Origin: an uncultured Spirochaetales bacterium
GTDB lineage: Bacteria; Spirochaetota; Spirochaetia; Sphaerochaetales; Sphaerochaetaceae
DNA: 45,052 nucleotides
Assembly (NCBI GenBank): GCA_944390045.1
Contig: CALXOO010000016.1
Coordinates: 1 to 45,052, forward strand
Direction: 5' to 3'
Under the pieces are notes generated by a model. The model was not told the DNA's origin, searched no databases, and worked only from the letters and a program-made list of their open reading frames with translations. Shown piece after piece: positions 17,445-25,508 of this stretch (position 1 is the first letter of the stretch; each line of letters starts with the position of its first letter). Both the position numbers and the translations under genes were made by a program.

Positions 17445-18825
17445 TCCGGCGGGCGACCATCAGCGTGCGCTTTCCGGCATCTCCGGTGTAGGCGCTGGCG
17501 TCCAGAAGGCTGTCTATCTTCTCCCTGGAAAGGTAGGCCAGGATGCGCCTGTCACTGAGCAGGTTCTCCCTGAGATTGTTCTCGTTCCCGTTCTGGACCT
17601 CGGCCCAGGCCTTGAGTGATTCCTCCCGGATGACTTCATGCATTTCCTGTCTGTCGGCGCCTGCCTTTCCCAGCTCCATGAGCAGCCTCTCTGTCGCTGA
17701 GAAAATGCCGTAGGTGTCCATCAGACGGCGTCTTGCGCTCTCATGGAATGACATGCCGGAAACGACACGCGTAAGTGTGATGAGCGCTTCCTCTGTAGCC
17801 AGGAAGGCCTCAGGAAGCAGGATGCGCCGGTTGGCGCTGTCATCAAGCGTGCGTTCCAGGAATGTCGTCGCCCCGTTCTGCCAGGCCGTCATATACATCG
17901 AGGAGACAAAGCGCGTCAGTGAGTCCACCTTCTCGCAGTTGATCGGGTTGCGCTTGAAAGGCATCGCAGATGAGCCCACCTGCTTCGCACCGAAGGGCTC
18001 TGACCACTCGCCGACGGGCGGTGACTGCATGATCCTGAAGTCTGCTGAGAACTTGTAGAGGGTGCAGCACAGAGCACAGAGGGCGGAAATGACCCTGAGG
18101 TCCTGTTTTCTGGTGTAGATCTGCGTGGCCGCCTCATAGCATTCCAGTCCCAGCTCTTCCATGACAAGCCTCTCCAGCTCAATGGAAGTAATCCCGCTTC
18201 CTGCGACAAGTTCCTTGTAGCTTGCACCGGTTCCGACGGCCCCCTTCATTCCCTTGCCCCTGACCGAGGCGAGTACGGCCTCAAGCTCCTGTACGTCCTC
18301 AAGCAGATCCTGTGCGCTCTGTGCCAGACGGTAGCCTACAGTAGTGATCTCTGCGGGCTGGAGATGGGTGAAGGCCATGCAGGGCAGTTCCGCGTATGCC
18401 TCCATCTTCTCAAGAAAGGCGGAAAGCAGTGCCCGTGCCTCGCTTATGATGAGCCTGAGCGCCTCCTTCAGTCTCAGTGCATCCATGTTGTCAAGAACGT
18501 CCATGCTGGTCGCACCAAGGTGGATGATGGCACCGGCCTTCGGGCATTGTGCGGCATAGGTCCTGATCTCGGCCATCAGATCATGCTTTATTTCGGCTTC
18601 AATCCGGCTGGCCGTCTCGATGTCTATGTCTTTCCTGTGCTCCTCAAGTTCGGCAATCTGTTCGTCTGTGACCAGCCCGGCCTTCGCCTCTGCTCTGGCA
18701 AGTGCTATCCAGATGGTCCTCAGCAGCTCCCTCTTGTGGCGCTCGCTGAAGATGCTTCTCATTTCACTGCTGCCATAACGCCAGGTGAAAGGAGAGATGA
18801 AAGTGTCGTGAGAGAATTCAGTCAT
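17419..18825 (-). CDS. purB: Adenylosuccinate lyase
   Basis: The 468-residue protein carries the fumarase/aspartase superfamily signature GSSAMPFKRNPINCEK, with the catalytic flexible loop, and the ASL N-terminus (FTWRYGSSEMRSIFSE). The enzyme cleaves adenylosuccinate to AMP (and SAICAR to AICAR) in the cytoplasm. It is the last gene of the minus-strand purine cluster, 51 bp after purA and behind an intrinsic terminator; GGAG lies 6 nt before the ATG at 18825. With purA it converts IMP to AMP. The 3' end overlaps the VTT gene. Confidence 0.95.
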   Translation of the reverse strand: MTEFSHDTFISPFTWRYGSSEMRSIFSERHKRELLRTIWIALARAEAKAGLVTDEQIAELEEHRKDIDIETASRIEAEIKHDLMAEIRTYAAQCPKAGAIIHLGATSMDVLDNMDALRLKEALRLIISEARALLSAFLEKMEAYAELPCMAFTHLQPAEITTVGYRLAQSAQDLLEDVQELEAVLASVRGKGMKGAVGTGASYKELVAGSGITSIELERLVMEELGLECYEAATQIYTRKQDLRVISALCALCCTLYKFSADFRIMQSPPVGEWSEPFGAKQVGSSAMPFKRNPINCEKVDSLTRFVSSMYMTAWQNGATTFLERTLDDSANRRILLPEAFLATEEALITLTRVVSGMSFHESARRRLMDTYGIFSATERLLMELGKAGADRQEMHEVIREESLKAWAEVQNGNENNLRENLLSDRRILAYLSREKIDSLLDASAYTGDAGKRTLMVARRIRQELDRP

Positions 18826-18837
18826 AAAAAGCTCCGG

Positions 18838-18868
18838 AAAAAAGGGAAGACGTCTTCCGTCTTCCCTT
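18838..18868 (-). terminator. Terminator or attenuator between purA and purB
   Basis: On the minus strand a 10-bp perfect stem (AAGGGAAGAC 18859-18868 with GTCTTCCCTT 18842-18851 as read on that strand) is followed by TTTTTT. It lies between the purA stop and the purB start, so purB probably depends on read-through or a separate promoter. Confidence 0.8.
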
Positions 18869-18876
18869 CTGTGCGT

Positions 18877-20148
18877 TCAGCGGACTATGAGCTGGTCCCG
18901 CTCAGGTCCGACCGAGATATAGGTGACGTGTGTGTTCAGCCTCTTCTCGATTTCAAGTATGTAGGCCTGTGCCTTGGCAGGCAGTTCTTCCCAGGTGCGG
19001 CATTTCGTCGTGTCGCACATCCAGCCCTCGAAGTCCTCGTAAATGGGCTTGGCCCTCTCCTGGTAGCCCGTGTCCGGCAGGTGATTGTAGTACTCGCCGT
19101 CGATCATGTATCCTGTGCAGACCTTTATGACAGGGAAACTGTCAAGCACGTCAAGCTTGGTGAGCGCAAGGTCGGTCACTCCGTTCATGTAGCACGCATA
19201 GTCCGCAGCGACAAGATCAAGCCATCCGCAGCGGCGCGGACGGCCTGTCGTGGCACCGAACTCGCCTCCGATGGTGCGCAGCTTCTCTCCGTCCTCATCA
19301 AAGAGCTCAGTCATATATGGACCGCCTCCGACACTCGTGGAGTAGGCCTTGATGACGCCGAAGACCCTGCTTATGTGTCTGGGGGCTATGCCGGCTCCGT
19401 TGCAGGCACCTGCGACTGTCGGGTTGCTGCTGGTGGTGTAGGGGTAGATGCCCCAGTCATTGTCCCTCATGATGCCGAGCTGCCCCTCGAGAAGGATCTC
19501 CCTGCCGCTTTCGACCGCATCCCGGATCACCGGTGCAGTGTCGATGATATAGCTTCCGAAGCGGGCCTTCCACTTTGCGCACAGTTCCATCAGCTCATCT
19601 GCCGTGAATGTCTTCAGTCCGTAGTACTCAAGATCCCTGTTCTTCTTCGGAAGCAGCAGCTCGATGCGGCTTCTGAGCCAGTCCTCATCCAGCAGGTCGC
19701 CGGCCCTGAGTCCCATCCTCGAGGCCTTGTCAGAGTAGCAGGGACCGATTCCACGCTTGGTGGTGCCGATCTTCTGCCCCTCGCTCCTCTTTCCTTCCTC
19801 GGCTCCGTCAAGCAGACAGTGGTAGGGCATGATGAGGTGTGCTCTGCGGTCTATGAACACGTTGTCGACTTCACGTCCCGAGACTTCCCTGATGTGATCG
19901 ATCTCCGTGGCCATCGTGTCGAAGTTGACCACTGTTCCGGCACCGACGATGTTCATTGTCTCCGGGTTGAAGACGCCGGAGGGGATGATGTGGAGGGCAA
20001 ACTTGCCAAGTTCATTGATGACTGTGTGCCCGGCATTGTCTCCACCCTGGAACCTGATGACCATCTGGGCACTACGTGCCAGATAGTCCACGATTCTTCC
20101 CTTGCCTTCGTCGCCCCACTGGACGCCGACAACTGCGTTTACACTCAT
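18877..20148 (-). CDS. purA: Adenylosuccinate synthetase
   Basis: The 423-residue protein begins MSVNAVVGVQWGDEGKGR, with the GTP-binding/catalytic loop GDEGKG and then GGDNAGHTV. It later has GIGPCYSDKASR and GRPRRCGW of the active site. It condenses IMP with aspartate using GTP to make adenylosuccinate. Length is normal for the family. The ATG at 20148 overlaps the stop of the preceding phosphoribosyltransferase gene as ATGA, so the two are coupled. Together with purB and the two phosphoribosyltransferases it forms a salvage route from hypoxanthine to AMP. Confidence 0.97.
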   Translation of the reverse strand: MSVNAVVGVQWGDEGKGRIVDYLARSAQMVIRFQGGDNAGHTVINELGKFALHIIPSGVFNPETMNIVGAGTVVNFDTMATEIDHIREVSGREVDNVFIDRRAHLIMPYHCLLDGAEEGKRSEGQKIGTTKRGIGPCYSDKASRMGLRAGDLLDEDWLRSRIELLLPKKNRDLEYYGLKTFTADELMELCAKWKARFGSYIIDTAPVIRDAVESGREILLEGQLGIMRDNDWGIYPYTTSSNPTVAGACNGAGIAPRHISRVFGVIKAYSTSVGGGPYMTELFDEDGEKLRTIGGEFGATTGRPRRCGWLDLVAADYACYMNGVTDLALTKLDVLDSFPVIKVCTGYMIDGEYYNHLPDTGYQERAKPIYEDFEGWMCDTTKCRTWEELPAKAQAYILEIEKRLNTHVTYISVGPERDQLIVR

Positions 20149-20690
20149 ATTCTCACCTCGCCCGTCTCCTCAAGCATTCTGCGCTCGAGTTCCGTATGCT
20201 CATCAATGTCCTCCGCATCCCAGGGGTACTTGATCCACTTGTCCTCGATCTCGAGGGCTGGATAGTAGCGCCTGATCTCTGGCGGGAACTCCACATCCTT
20301 CTTCTTGAGCTTGTTGTGCAGCACCAGTACCGCTATTTCCTGAGGCTTGTAGCTCAGCAGCTCGCCGACGCAGTAGGCCAGTGTGGCCCTTGTGTCATCG
20401 ACCTCATCGATCAGGAGCACGTTCTTCCCCCTGAGCTGGTCCGCAACCTCGTCGATCCACTGGATCTTGGTCGGATGGTCCCGGTGCTTCTTGTCCACGC
20501 CGTAGTAGCTGATGCCGACGGCATAGATGGGCCTGTTGATGAAGGTCTTGATGATTCTGGCCGGGATGAAGCCTCCGGATCCGATGGCGACGATTACATC
20601 CGGATCGAAGCCGCTGCCCAGAATCTTCGCGGCCAGGTTCTTGACCAGCTTGTGGACCGTGTTGTAACTGACATAGAACTTGTCATCCAT
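20145..20690 (-). CDS. Purine phosphoribosyltransferase (xanthine/guanine-type, Gpt-like)
   Basis: The 181-residue protein has a type I phosphoribosyltransferase fold. The PRPP-binding loop reads LLIDEVDDTRATL, with GSGGFIPARI upstream, the base-side region VGISYYG, and a hood ending IKYPWDAED. This WIKYPWD-type C-terminus is typical of Gpt/Hpt1-like xanthine or guanine enzymes rather than HPRT. It would convert xanthine or guanine plus PRPP to XMP or GMP. It lies 7 bp after hpt and overlaps purA by 4 bp. Exact base specificity cannot be read from the sequence. Confidence 0.85.
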   Translation of the reverse strand: MDDKFYVSYNTVHKLVKNLAAKILGSGFDPDVIVAIGSGGFIPARIIKTFINRPIYAVGISYYGVDKKHRDHPTKIQWIDEVADQLRGKNVLLIDEVDDTRATLAYCVGELLSYKPQEIAVLVLHNKLKKKDVEFPPEIRRYYPALEIEDKWIKYPWDAEDIDEHTELERRMLEETGEVRI

Positions 20691-20697
20691 AATCTAC

Positions 20698-21267
20698 TCA
20701 CTCCTCATTGGCCGGATACATCTCGGCTATATATGGCAATGTCCTGTATTTCTCCTTGTAGTCCAGACCGTAGCCCACGACCCAGACATCAGGAATCTTG
20801 AATCCCATGTAGTCGAGCTTGAGCTCGATCTTGTGACGCTCCGGCTTGTCCAGGAAGGTGGCTATCTTCACGCTGTTCGCACCTCTGGTGGCGAAGTTGC
20901 GCTGGAGGTAGGCCAGCGTGTTGCCGCTGTCCAGAATGTCCTCTACGATGAGCACGTCCCGTCCGCTCATGTCCTCCCTGATGTCCATCAGCATCCTGAC
21001 GTTTCCCTGTGTGGTTCCTCCTGTCCCATAGCTTGAGATGGCGATGAAGTCCACGACGTGCGGGATGCGGAGTTTGCGGCACAGATCGGCCAGAAATATA
21101 AAGGAACCTTTCAGCACTCCCACGAGTATCAGAGGTTCCTTTATGTCTTTGTAGTCCTTGTTTATCTCGGCTGCAAGCTCGTCAACGCGGCGCTCTATTG
21201 TGGCGGCGTCGATAAGCACCTGGGCCAGATCCGCTGTCAGAGGTGGTATTGTCAAAGATTTGGTCAC
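20698..21267 (-). CDS. hpt: Hypoxanthine phosphoribosyltransferase
   Basis: The 189-residue protein has the HPRT motifs LVGVLKGSFIFLADL, the PRPP loop VLIVEDILDSGNTL, and the base-contact end VWVVGYGLDYKEKYR. It makes IMP (or GMP) from hypoxanthine (or guanine). The GTG at 21267 is chosen because CAGGAG lies 9 nt upstream and the resulting length fits the family; upstream in-frame ATGs would add 19-32 unrelated residues. It heads the purine salvage operon. A possible -10 box TACAAT lies at 21304-21309 but has no good -35 partner. Confidence 0.92.
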   Translation of the reverse strand: MTKSLTIPPLTADLAQVLIDAATIERRVDELAAEINKDYKDIKEPLILVGVLKGSFIFLADLCRKLRIPHVVDFIAISSYGTGGTTQGNVRMLMDIREDMSGRDVLIVEDILDSGNTLAYLQRNFATRGANSVKIATFLDKPERHKIELKLDYMGFKIPDVWVVGYGLDYKEKYRTLPYIAEMYPANEE

Positions 21268-21394
21268 TATTATCAACTCCTGGGCTTGTTTTATGACCAG
21301 TCCATTGTATTGCAAAAATCTCATGTTGGTATAGAGTGTGCGTTTTCCTCCTTTTTTCCGCATATTTTTCTCTTCCCCTGCGGCCCCGGCATGC

Positions 21395-21400
21395 TAGAAT
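21395..21400 (+). promoter_or_regulatory. Candidate -10 box for the flavin reductase-E1 operon
   Basis: TAGAAT lies 19 nt before the ATG at 21420, upstream of an AGGAGG ribosome-binding site. The -35 region (CTTCCC at 17 bp) is poor, so an activator may be needed, or the assignment may be wrong. Confidence 0.35.
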
Positions 21401-21419
21401 TTCCACAGGAGGTACCACA

Positions 21420-21917
21420 ATGAAATCGGAAGTGCTCATCAGCCAGCTTGAATTCAACCCCTTCTCCATGATCGGGGAAGATGGTTTCCTGATCTCGGCA
21501 GCCCGCGGCCGCCAGGTTGCCCTTACGACATCATCCTGGGGCCTCATGGGCTTTCTGTGGAACATGCCTGTGGTGACTGTCTATGTCAGGCCGTCGCGCT
21601 ATACATATGACTTTCTGAAGACCTGCGACAGGTTCACGCTCTCATTCTTTCCGAAGGAGATGGCAGATGTGCTGAAGTACTGTGCCTCCCACCGTGGCTG
21701 GGATGAGGACAAACTTGCCGGCAGCGGACTCGCAGATGAGAGAATCGGTGACTATGTGGTGTATGGTCAGTCAATCCTGACCTTCGCATGCAGGAAAATC
21801 TATATGAGGGAAATGGACGAGAAGCTTGTTCTGGACAAGACAATCGTCGAAAACTATTATGGTGAGAAGGATGTTCACTGGTCGTTCACCGGCCAGATCG
21901 AGCACGTTTATATCTGA
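21420..21917 (+). CDS. Flavin reductase-family protein (FMN-binding split barrel)
   Basis: The 165-residue protein looks like a flavin reductase-type FMN-binding protein: an N-terminal FLISAARG segment, ALTTSSWGLMGFLWNMPVV in the flavin-contact strand, then VYVRPSRYTYDFLKTCDRFTLSFF. Known members reduce or bind FMN; small stand-alone ones in anaerobes often have no known partner. The ATG at 21420 has AGGAGG 7 nt upstream. The stop is 43 bp before the E1 gene, so the two are likely co-transcribed. Confidence 0.85.
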   Translation: MKSEVLISQLEFNPFSMIGEDGFLISAARGRQVALTTSSWGLMGFLWNMPVVTVYVRPSRYTYDFLKTCDRFTLSFFPKEMADVLKYCASHRGWDEDKLAGSGLADERIGDYVVYGQSILTFACRKIYMREMDEKLVLDKTIVENYYGEKDVHWSFTGQIEHVYI

Positions 21918-21960
21918 CACGTCTGAAGGAGGGCCGGACTCGACATCCGGTTCTGGTGAT

Positions 21961-23889
21961 ATGTTTGACAGACTGGAAGCATACCGCATCATGCTGCTCA
22001 GCCGCTGCTTCGAGCAGAAGGTGCACAGCCTTTTTTCACGGGGCGAACTGTATGGAACGACTCATCTCAACATCGGTCAGGAGGCCAGTCACACGGGTCT
22101 CTGTCTAGCCCTGGGAGATGAGGACTGGATAGTGCCGACGCACCGTTGCCACGGCTTCAATGTCGCCCGGGGCAGTTCGATAAGCGCTATGTTCTCCGAG
22201 CTGTATGGCTCAAGACACGGGCTGTGCAGGGGTATCGGCGGCTCAATGCACATGACTGATCTGAAGACCCGCAACTTCGGCTCATCTGCCGTGGTCGGCT
22301 CCTCTGTCGCCCTCGCGACAGGCATAGCCTACGCCTTGTCCAGACAGGGGAAAAAGGCCATTGCGGCCGCCATCCTGGGAGACGGGGCCACAAGCCGCGG
22401 CGTTGTGCACGAGTCCATGAACCTGGCCTCTGTCTGGTCTCTACCCGTGCTCTTTTTCTGCGAGAACAACCACTACGGAATGAGCGCATCAGCACAGCGC
22501 ATGATCTCGACCGGTGACATCGCGGGCCGTGCCTCCTGCTATGGTATCAGGGCCTTTCACGCTGACGGAAACGTACTCGATGATGTATACGCGGCCGTGT
22601 CGGAGGCAAGAAGATATATTCTGGAGAACAATGAGCCGGCCTTCATCGAAGTCGACACCTACCGCCAGTGCGGACACTCAAAGAGCGACAAGTGTGTTTA
22701 CAGGAGCGAGGAGGAGGAGAAGGCCTGGGCACAGCATGATCCGATAGCGCTTTTCGAGAAGACACTCGGTCTTGATGATGAATCCCTTGCCGCACTCAGG
22801 CGCGAGGCTGAGGAAAGTGTGGAACGCGCCCTCCATGAGGCCTTCCTGCACCGCAATGAGATCATCAGCCAGGATGAACTTGACTCTTATGTGTATGCAC
22901 CGTCGCCGGAGGTGAAGACCCGCATAGGCTCAACTCATCCCGCGACCTACCGCCAGGCTGTCAGGGAAGCGCTCTCCGAGATCCTCTCATCCGATGACAG
23001 AGCGACTCTGATCGGCGAGGACGTCGGTCTCTATGGGGGCTGCTTCCAGGTCACTCAGGGGCTTGAGGCCCACTACAGCGACAAGATTATGGAGACTCCT
23101 GTGAGTGAGGAGGCCTTCACCACGATGGCCGCCGCGGCGGCGGCCATGGGCGAGCACCCGATAGTAGAGATCATGTACGGCGATTTCTGCACGCTTGCAA
23201 GCGACGGACTTGTGAATCATGCGGCAAAACTGCGCTACATGAGCGCAGGCCAGCTGTCCTGCCCGATGGTGCTCAGGACGCCGATGGGAGGAGGAACCGG
23301 ACACGGCAGTCAGCACACACAGTGCCTGGAGGCCATGTTCCTCAATGTCCCTGGCCTCAAGATCGTGGCCCCCTCTGATCCATTCACGGCCAAGGCTCTG
23401 CTGAAGGCGGCGGTCAGGGATCCGAATCCCGTGCTCTTTCTTGAGCACAAGGCCCTTTATGACAGCGCAGGAGAGACCGGGGACGCGCTCTCCAGCTGGC
23501 CAATCGGAAAGGCTCAGGTGCTGAGGAGCGGGAGCAGCCTCACGCTGATCTCGTATTCTCACTCCACGCTGACCTGCAGGAAAGCCCTTTCCGAGACCGG
23601 TCTGGATGTTGAGCACATAGACCTGGTGAGCCTGAAGCCACTGGACTGGGACACAGTGTCCGCCTCGGCCAGGAAGACCGGACGCGTGCTCATAGTCCAG
23701 GACACGCCTCCTGACGGCTCTGTCGCCGCGACAGTGGCCTGCCGTCTCGCCGGAGACCCGTCCGTTTCCTGTACGGTCAGGATGCTTTGTGCGAAGGACC
23801 GCCCGATACCATTCAGCCGGACTCTGGAGCGCGACAGCCTGCCCACGGTGGAGGAAGTCCTTCAGGCGCTGTACGAGATGCTCGCCTGA
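21961..23889 (+). CDS. Fused alpha-beta E1 component of a 2-oxoacid (pyruvate/acetoin-type) dehydrogenase
   Basis: The 642-residue chain joins both E1 subunits. Residues ~1-315 are E1-alpha, with the thiamine diphosphate motif GDG (140-142) and the closing NN about 28 residues later, plus the HRCHGF and GIGGSMHM loops. Residues ~320-642 are E1-beta (IGEDVGLYGG, ETPVSEEAFT, MRTPMGGG-like, FLEHKALY). E1 decarboxylates a 2-oxoacid and passes the acyl group to lipoyl-E2. In most bacteria alpha and beta are separate genes. No E2 or E3 gene is in the window. The ATG at 21961 is preceded only by GGTG, a weak SD. The substrate (pyruvate, acetoin or other) cannot be told from the sequence. Confidence 0.9.
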   Translation: MFDRLEAYRIMLLSRCFEQKVHSLFSRGELYGTTHLNIGQEASHTGLCLALGDEDWIVPTHRCHGFNVARGSSISAMFSELYGSRHGLCRGIGGSMHMTDLKTRNFGSSAVVGSSVALATGIAYALSRQGKKAIAAAILGDGATSRGVVHESMNLASVWSLPVLFFCENNHYGMSASAQRMISTGDIAGRASCYGIRAFHADGNVLDDVYAAVSEARRYILENNEPAFIEVDTYRQCGHSKSDKCVYRSEEEEKAWAQHDPIALFEKTLGLDDESLAALRREAEESVERALHEAFLHRNEIISQDELDSYVYAPSPEVKTRIGSTHPATYRQAVREALSEILSSDDRATLIGEDVGLYGGCFQVTQGLEAHYSDKIMETPVSEEAFTTMAAAAAAMGEHPIVEIMYGDFCTLASDGLVNHAAKLRYMSAGQLSCPMVLRTPMGGGTGHGSQHTQCLEAMFLNVPGLKIVAPSDPFTAKALLKAAVRDPNPVLFLEHKALYDSAGETGDALSSWPIGKAQVLRSGSSLTLISYSHSTLTCRKALSETGLDVEHIDLVSLKPLDWDTVSASARKTGRVLIVQDTPPDGSVAATVACRLAGDPSVSCTVRMLCAKDRPIPFSRTLERDSLPTVEEVLQALYEMLA

Positions 23890-23897
23890 AACCCGTC

Positions 23898-23926
23898 TTG
23901 TTCTAATCACTGCAAATGGATACACT
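23898..23926 (+). promoter_or_regulatory. Promoter of the pheST operon
   Basis: TTGTTC (23898-23903), 17 bp, TACACT (23921-23926). The expected start near 23933 leaves a ~37-nt leader with AAAGGGGG before the pheS ATG. Confidence 0.5.
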
Positions 23927-23969
23927 TTGTCCCGATTCGTTCAATTCATGAAAGGGGGCTTTCGATCAT

Positions 23970-25508
23970 ATGGATATCGAGGTCAAAAATCTTCATCCGC
24001 TGGAAGTAAGACTGCTGCGTCATGTCTCGCCGGGCGAGGCCATCACGTCCGACCGCCTTGTCAGTGAGCTCGGCTACAAGATAGGCCAGTGCAACCAGGC
24101 CTTCAGCTGGCTGACAGCCAAGGGGCTTCTGTCTGAGTCATCCAGGGAGAAATATACATTGTATGAGCTGACCGACACTGGCCGTGCCCAGGCCGGAGAG
24201 GGACTGCCCGCAGAGAGGATCTTCTCCTATCTCAAGGAGCATGGAGCCGCCAGCCTGCCTGATCTTGCTGCGGCTCTCGGTCTTGAGCAGAGCGAGGTGG
24301 GCTCTGCCTTTGGCAGCCTCACTGGTGCCGGAGCTGCCAGGCTGGACGAGGAGAGGAGGGCCATGGCGACGGGAGACGGACTCCCTGAGGAAGTGGTCCT
24401 CCAGAAGGCCCTCATCAAAAAGGCGCTGGAAGCACCTCTGCGCGAGGACGGGCTGACAGTTCAGGAGAAGAAGGCCATCTCCAGGCTCGCCAAGAAGAGG
24501 GGCGCTGCCGGCTCGACATTCAAGGTCATTGAGAAAGAGGATGTCACTTACACACTTACCGGGGAGGGCGACAGGGTTAAGAAGGAGCTCCTGGAAGCCA
24601 ATATCACAGGTGAGGAGTTCGGGCTGCTCACGCCGCAGATGATCCAGACCGGATCCTGGAAGAACGGCTCATTCCGTCCTTACGGACTCAATGCCCCGGT
24701 CTCTCGCCTTATCCCGGGCCGCACGAACGCCTACGCCGACTATCTCCAGTGGGTGAAGGACAAGCTTGTCAGCCTCGGCTTCGAGGAGTTTGACGGACCA
24801 CTCGTGGTCAATGAGTTCTGGAACGGAGACGCACTCTTCATGCCGCAGTTCCATTCCGCCAGGGACATCCATGATGTCTACTACATCAAGGATCCGGTGC
24901 ATGCGAAGAGCATAGAGGAGCCCTGGCTCAGCCGTGTAGCCCGGACTCATGAGGACGGAGGTGACACAGGAAGCCGCGGCTGGGGCTATACCTTCGACCA
25001 TGAATTCACCCGCCGCCAGATCATGCGCAGCCAGGGCACTGTCCTCTCGGCGACACAGCTGCCGAAAGCCAAGATCCCCGGAAAGTATTTCGGCATTGCC
25101 CGCTGTTTCCGCTATGACCAGGTCGATGCCACGCACGGTGCTGATTTCTATCAGACAGAGGGAATCGTCGTCGGAAAGGATGTCAACCTCAGAAACCTGC
25201 TTGGCCTGCTGAGAATGTTCGCAACCGAGGTCGCCGGAGCGGAGGAGGTCAAGTATGTTCCCGGCTACTTCCCGTTCACGGAGCCCAGCATCGAGGTCCA
25301 CATCAAGCACCCTGTGCTCGGATGGTTCGAGCTTGGCGGAAGCGGAATATTCCGTCCCGAGGTCACAAAGAGCCTCGGTCTGGACGTTCCTGTGCTTGCC
25401 TGGGGACTCGGCATTGACCGCATGGCGCTGATGCACCTCGGTCTGAATGATCTCAGGGAGCTCTTCACTCCCGATATCGAGAGTGTGAGAATGAGGAGGG
25501 GAAACTGA
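23970..25508 (+). CDS. pheS: Phenylalanyl-tRNA synthetase alpha subunit, archaeal/eukaryotic type
   Basis: The 512-residue protein has N-terminal winged-helix DNA-binding-like domains (about residues 1-170), as in archaeal and eukaryotic PheRS alpha. A class II catalytic core follows, with motif 2 (FGIARCFRYDQVDATH), QTEG, and motif 3 (WGLGIDRMAL). Bacterial PheS is about 330-350 residues and has a coiled coil instead. Spirochaetes are known to have the archaeal form. It charges tRNA-Phe as an alpha2-beta2 enzyme with PheT. Start: AAGGGGG before the ATG at 23970. Its TGA shares one base with the pheT ATG. Confidence 0.95.
   Translation: MDIEVKNLHPLEVRLLRHVSPGEAITSDRLVSELGYKIGQCNQAFSWLTAKGLLSESSREKYTLYELTDTGRAQAGEGLPAERIFSYLKEHGAASLPDLAAALGLEQSEVGSAFGSLTGAGAARLDEERRAMATGDGLPEEVVLQKALIKKALEAPLREDGLTVQEKKAISRLAKKRGAAGSTFKVIEKEDVTYTLTGEGDRVKKELLEANITGEEFGLLTPQMIQTGSWKNGSFRPYGLNAPVSRLIPGRTNAYADYLQWVKDKLVSLGFEEFDGPLVVNEFWNGDALFMPQFHSARDIHDVYYIKDPVHAKSIEEPWLSRVARTHEDGGDTGSRGWGYTFDHEFTRRQIMRSQGTVLSATQLPKAKIPGKYFGIARCFRYDQVDATHGADFYQTEGIVVGKDVNLRNLLGLLRMFATEVAGAEEVKYVPGYFPFTEPSIEVHIKHPVLGWFELGGSGIFRPEVTKSLGLDVPVLAWGLGIDRMALMHLGLNDLRELFTPDIESVRMRRGN

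Noticed and set aside
18364..20265. Long (633-codon) plus-strand reading frame
   Set aside because: It is antisense to purB and purA over almost its full length, contains no family motif and has no ribosome-binding site. It is a by-product of the G+C-rich codon use of the two real genes.
22987..23925. 312-codon minus-strand frame opposite the E1 gene
   Set aside because: It is fully antisense to the E1-beta half, which has unmistakable motifs. The predicted protein is Arg/His-rich low-quality sequence.
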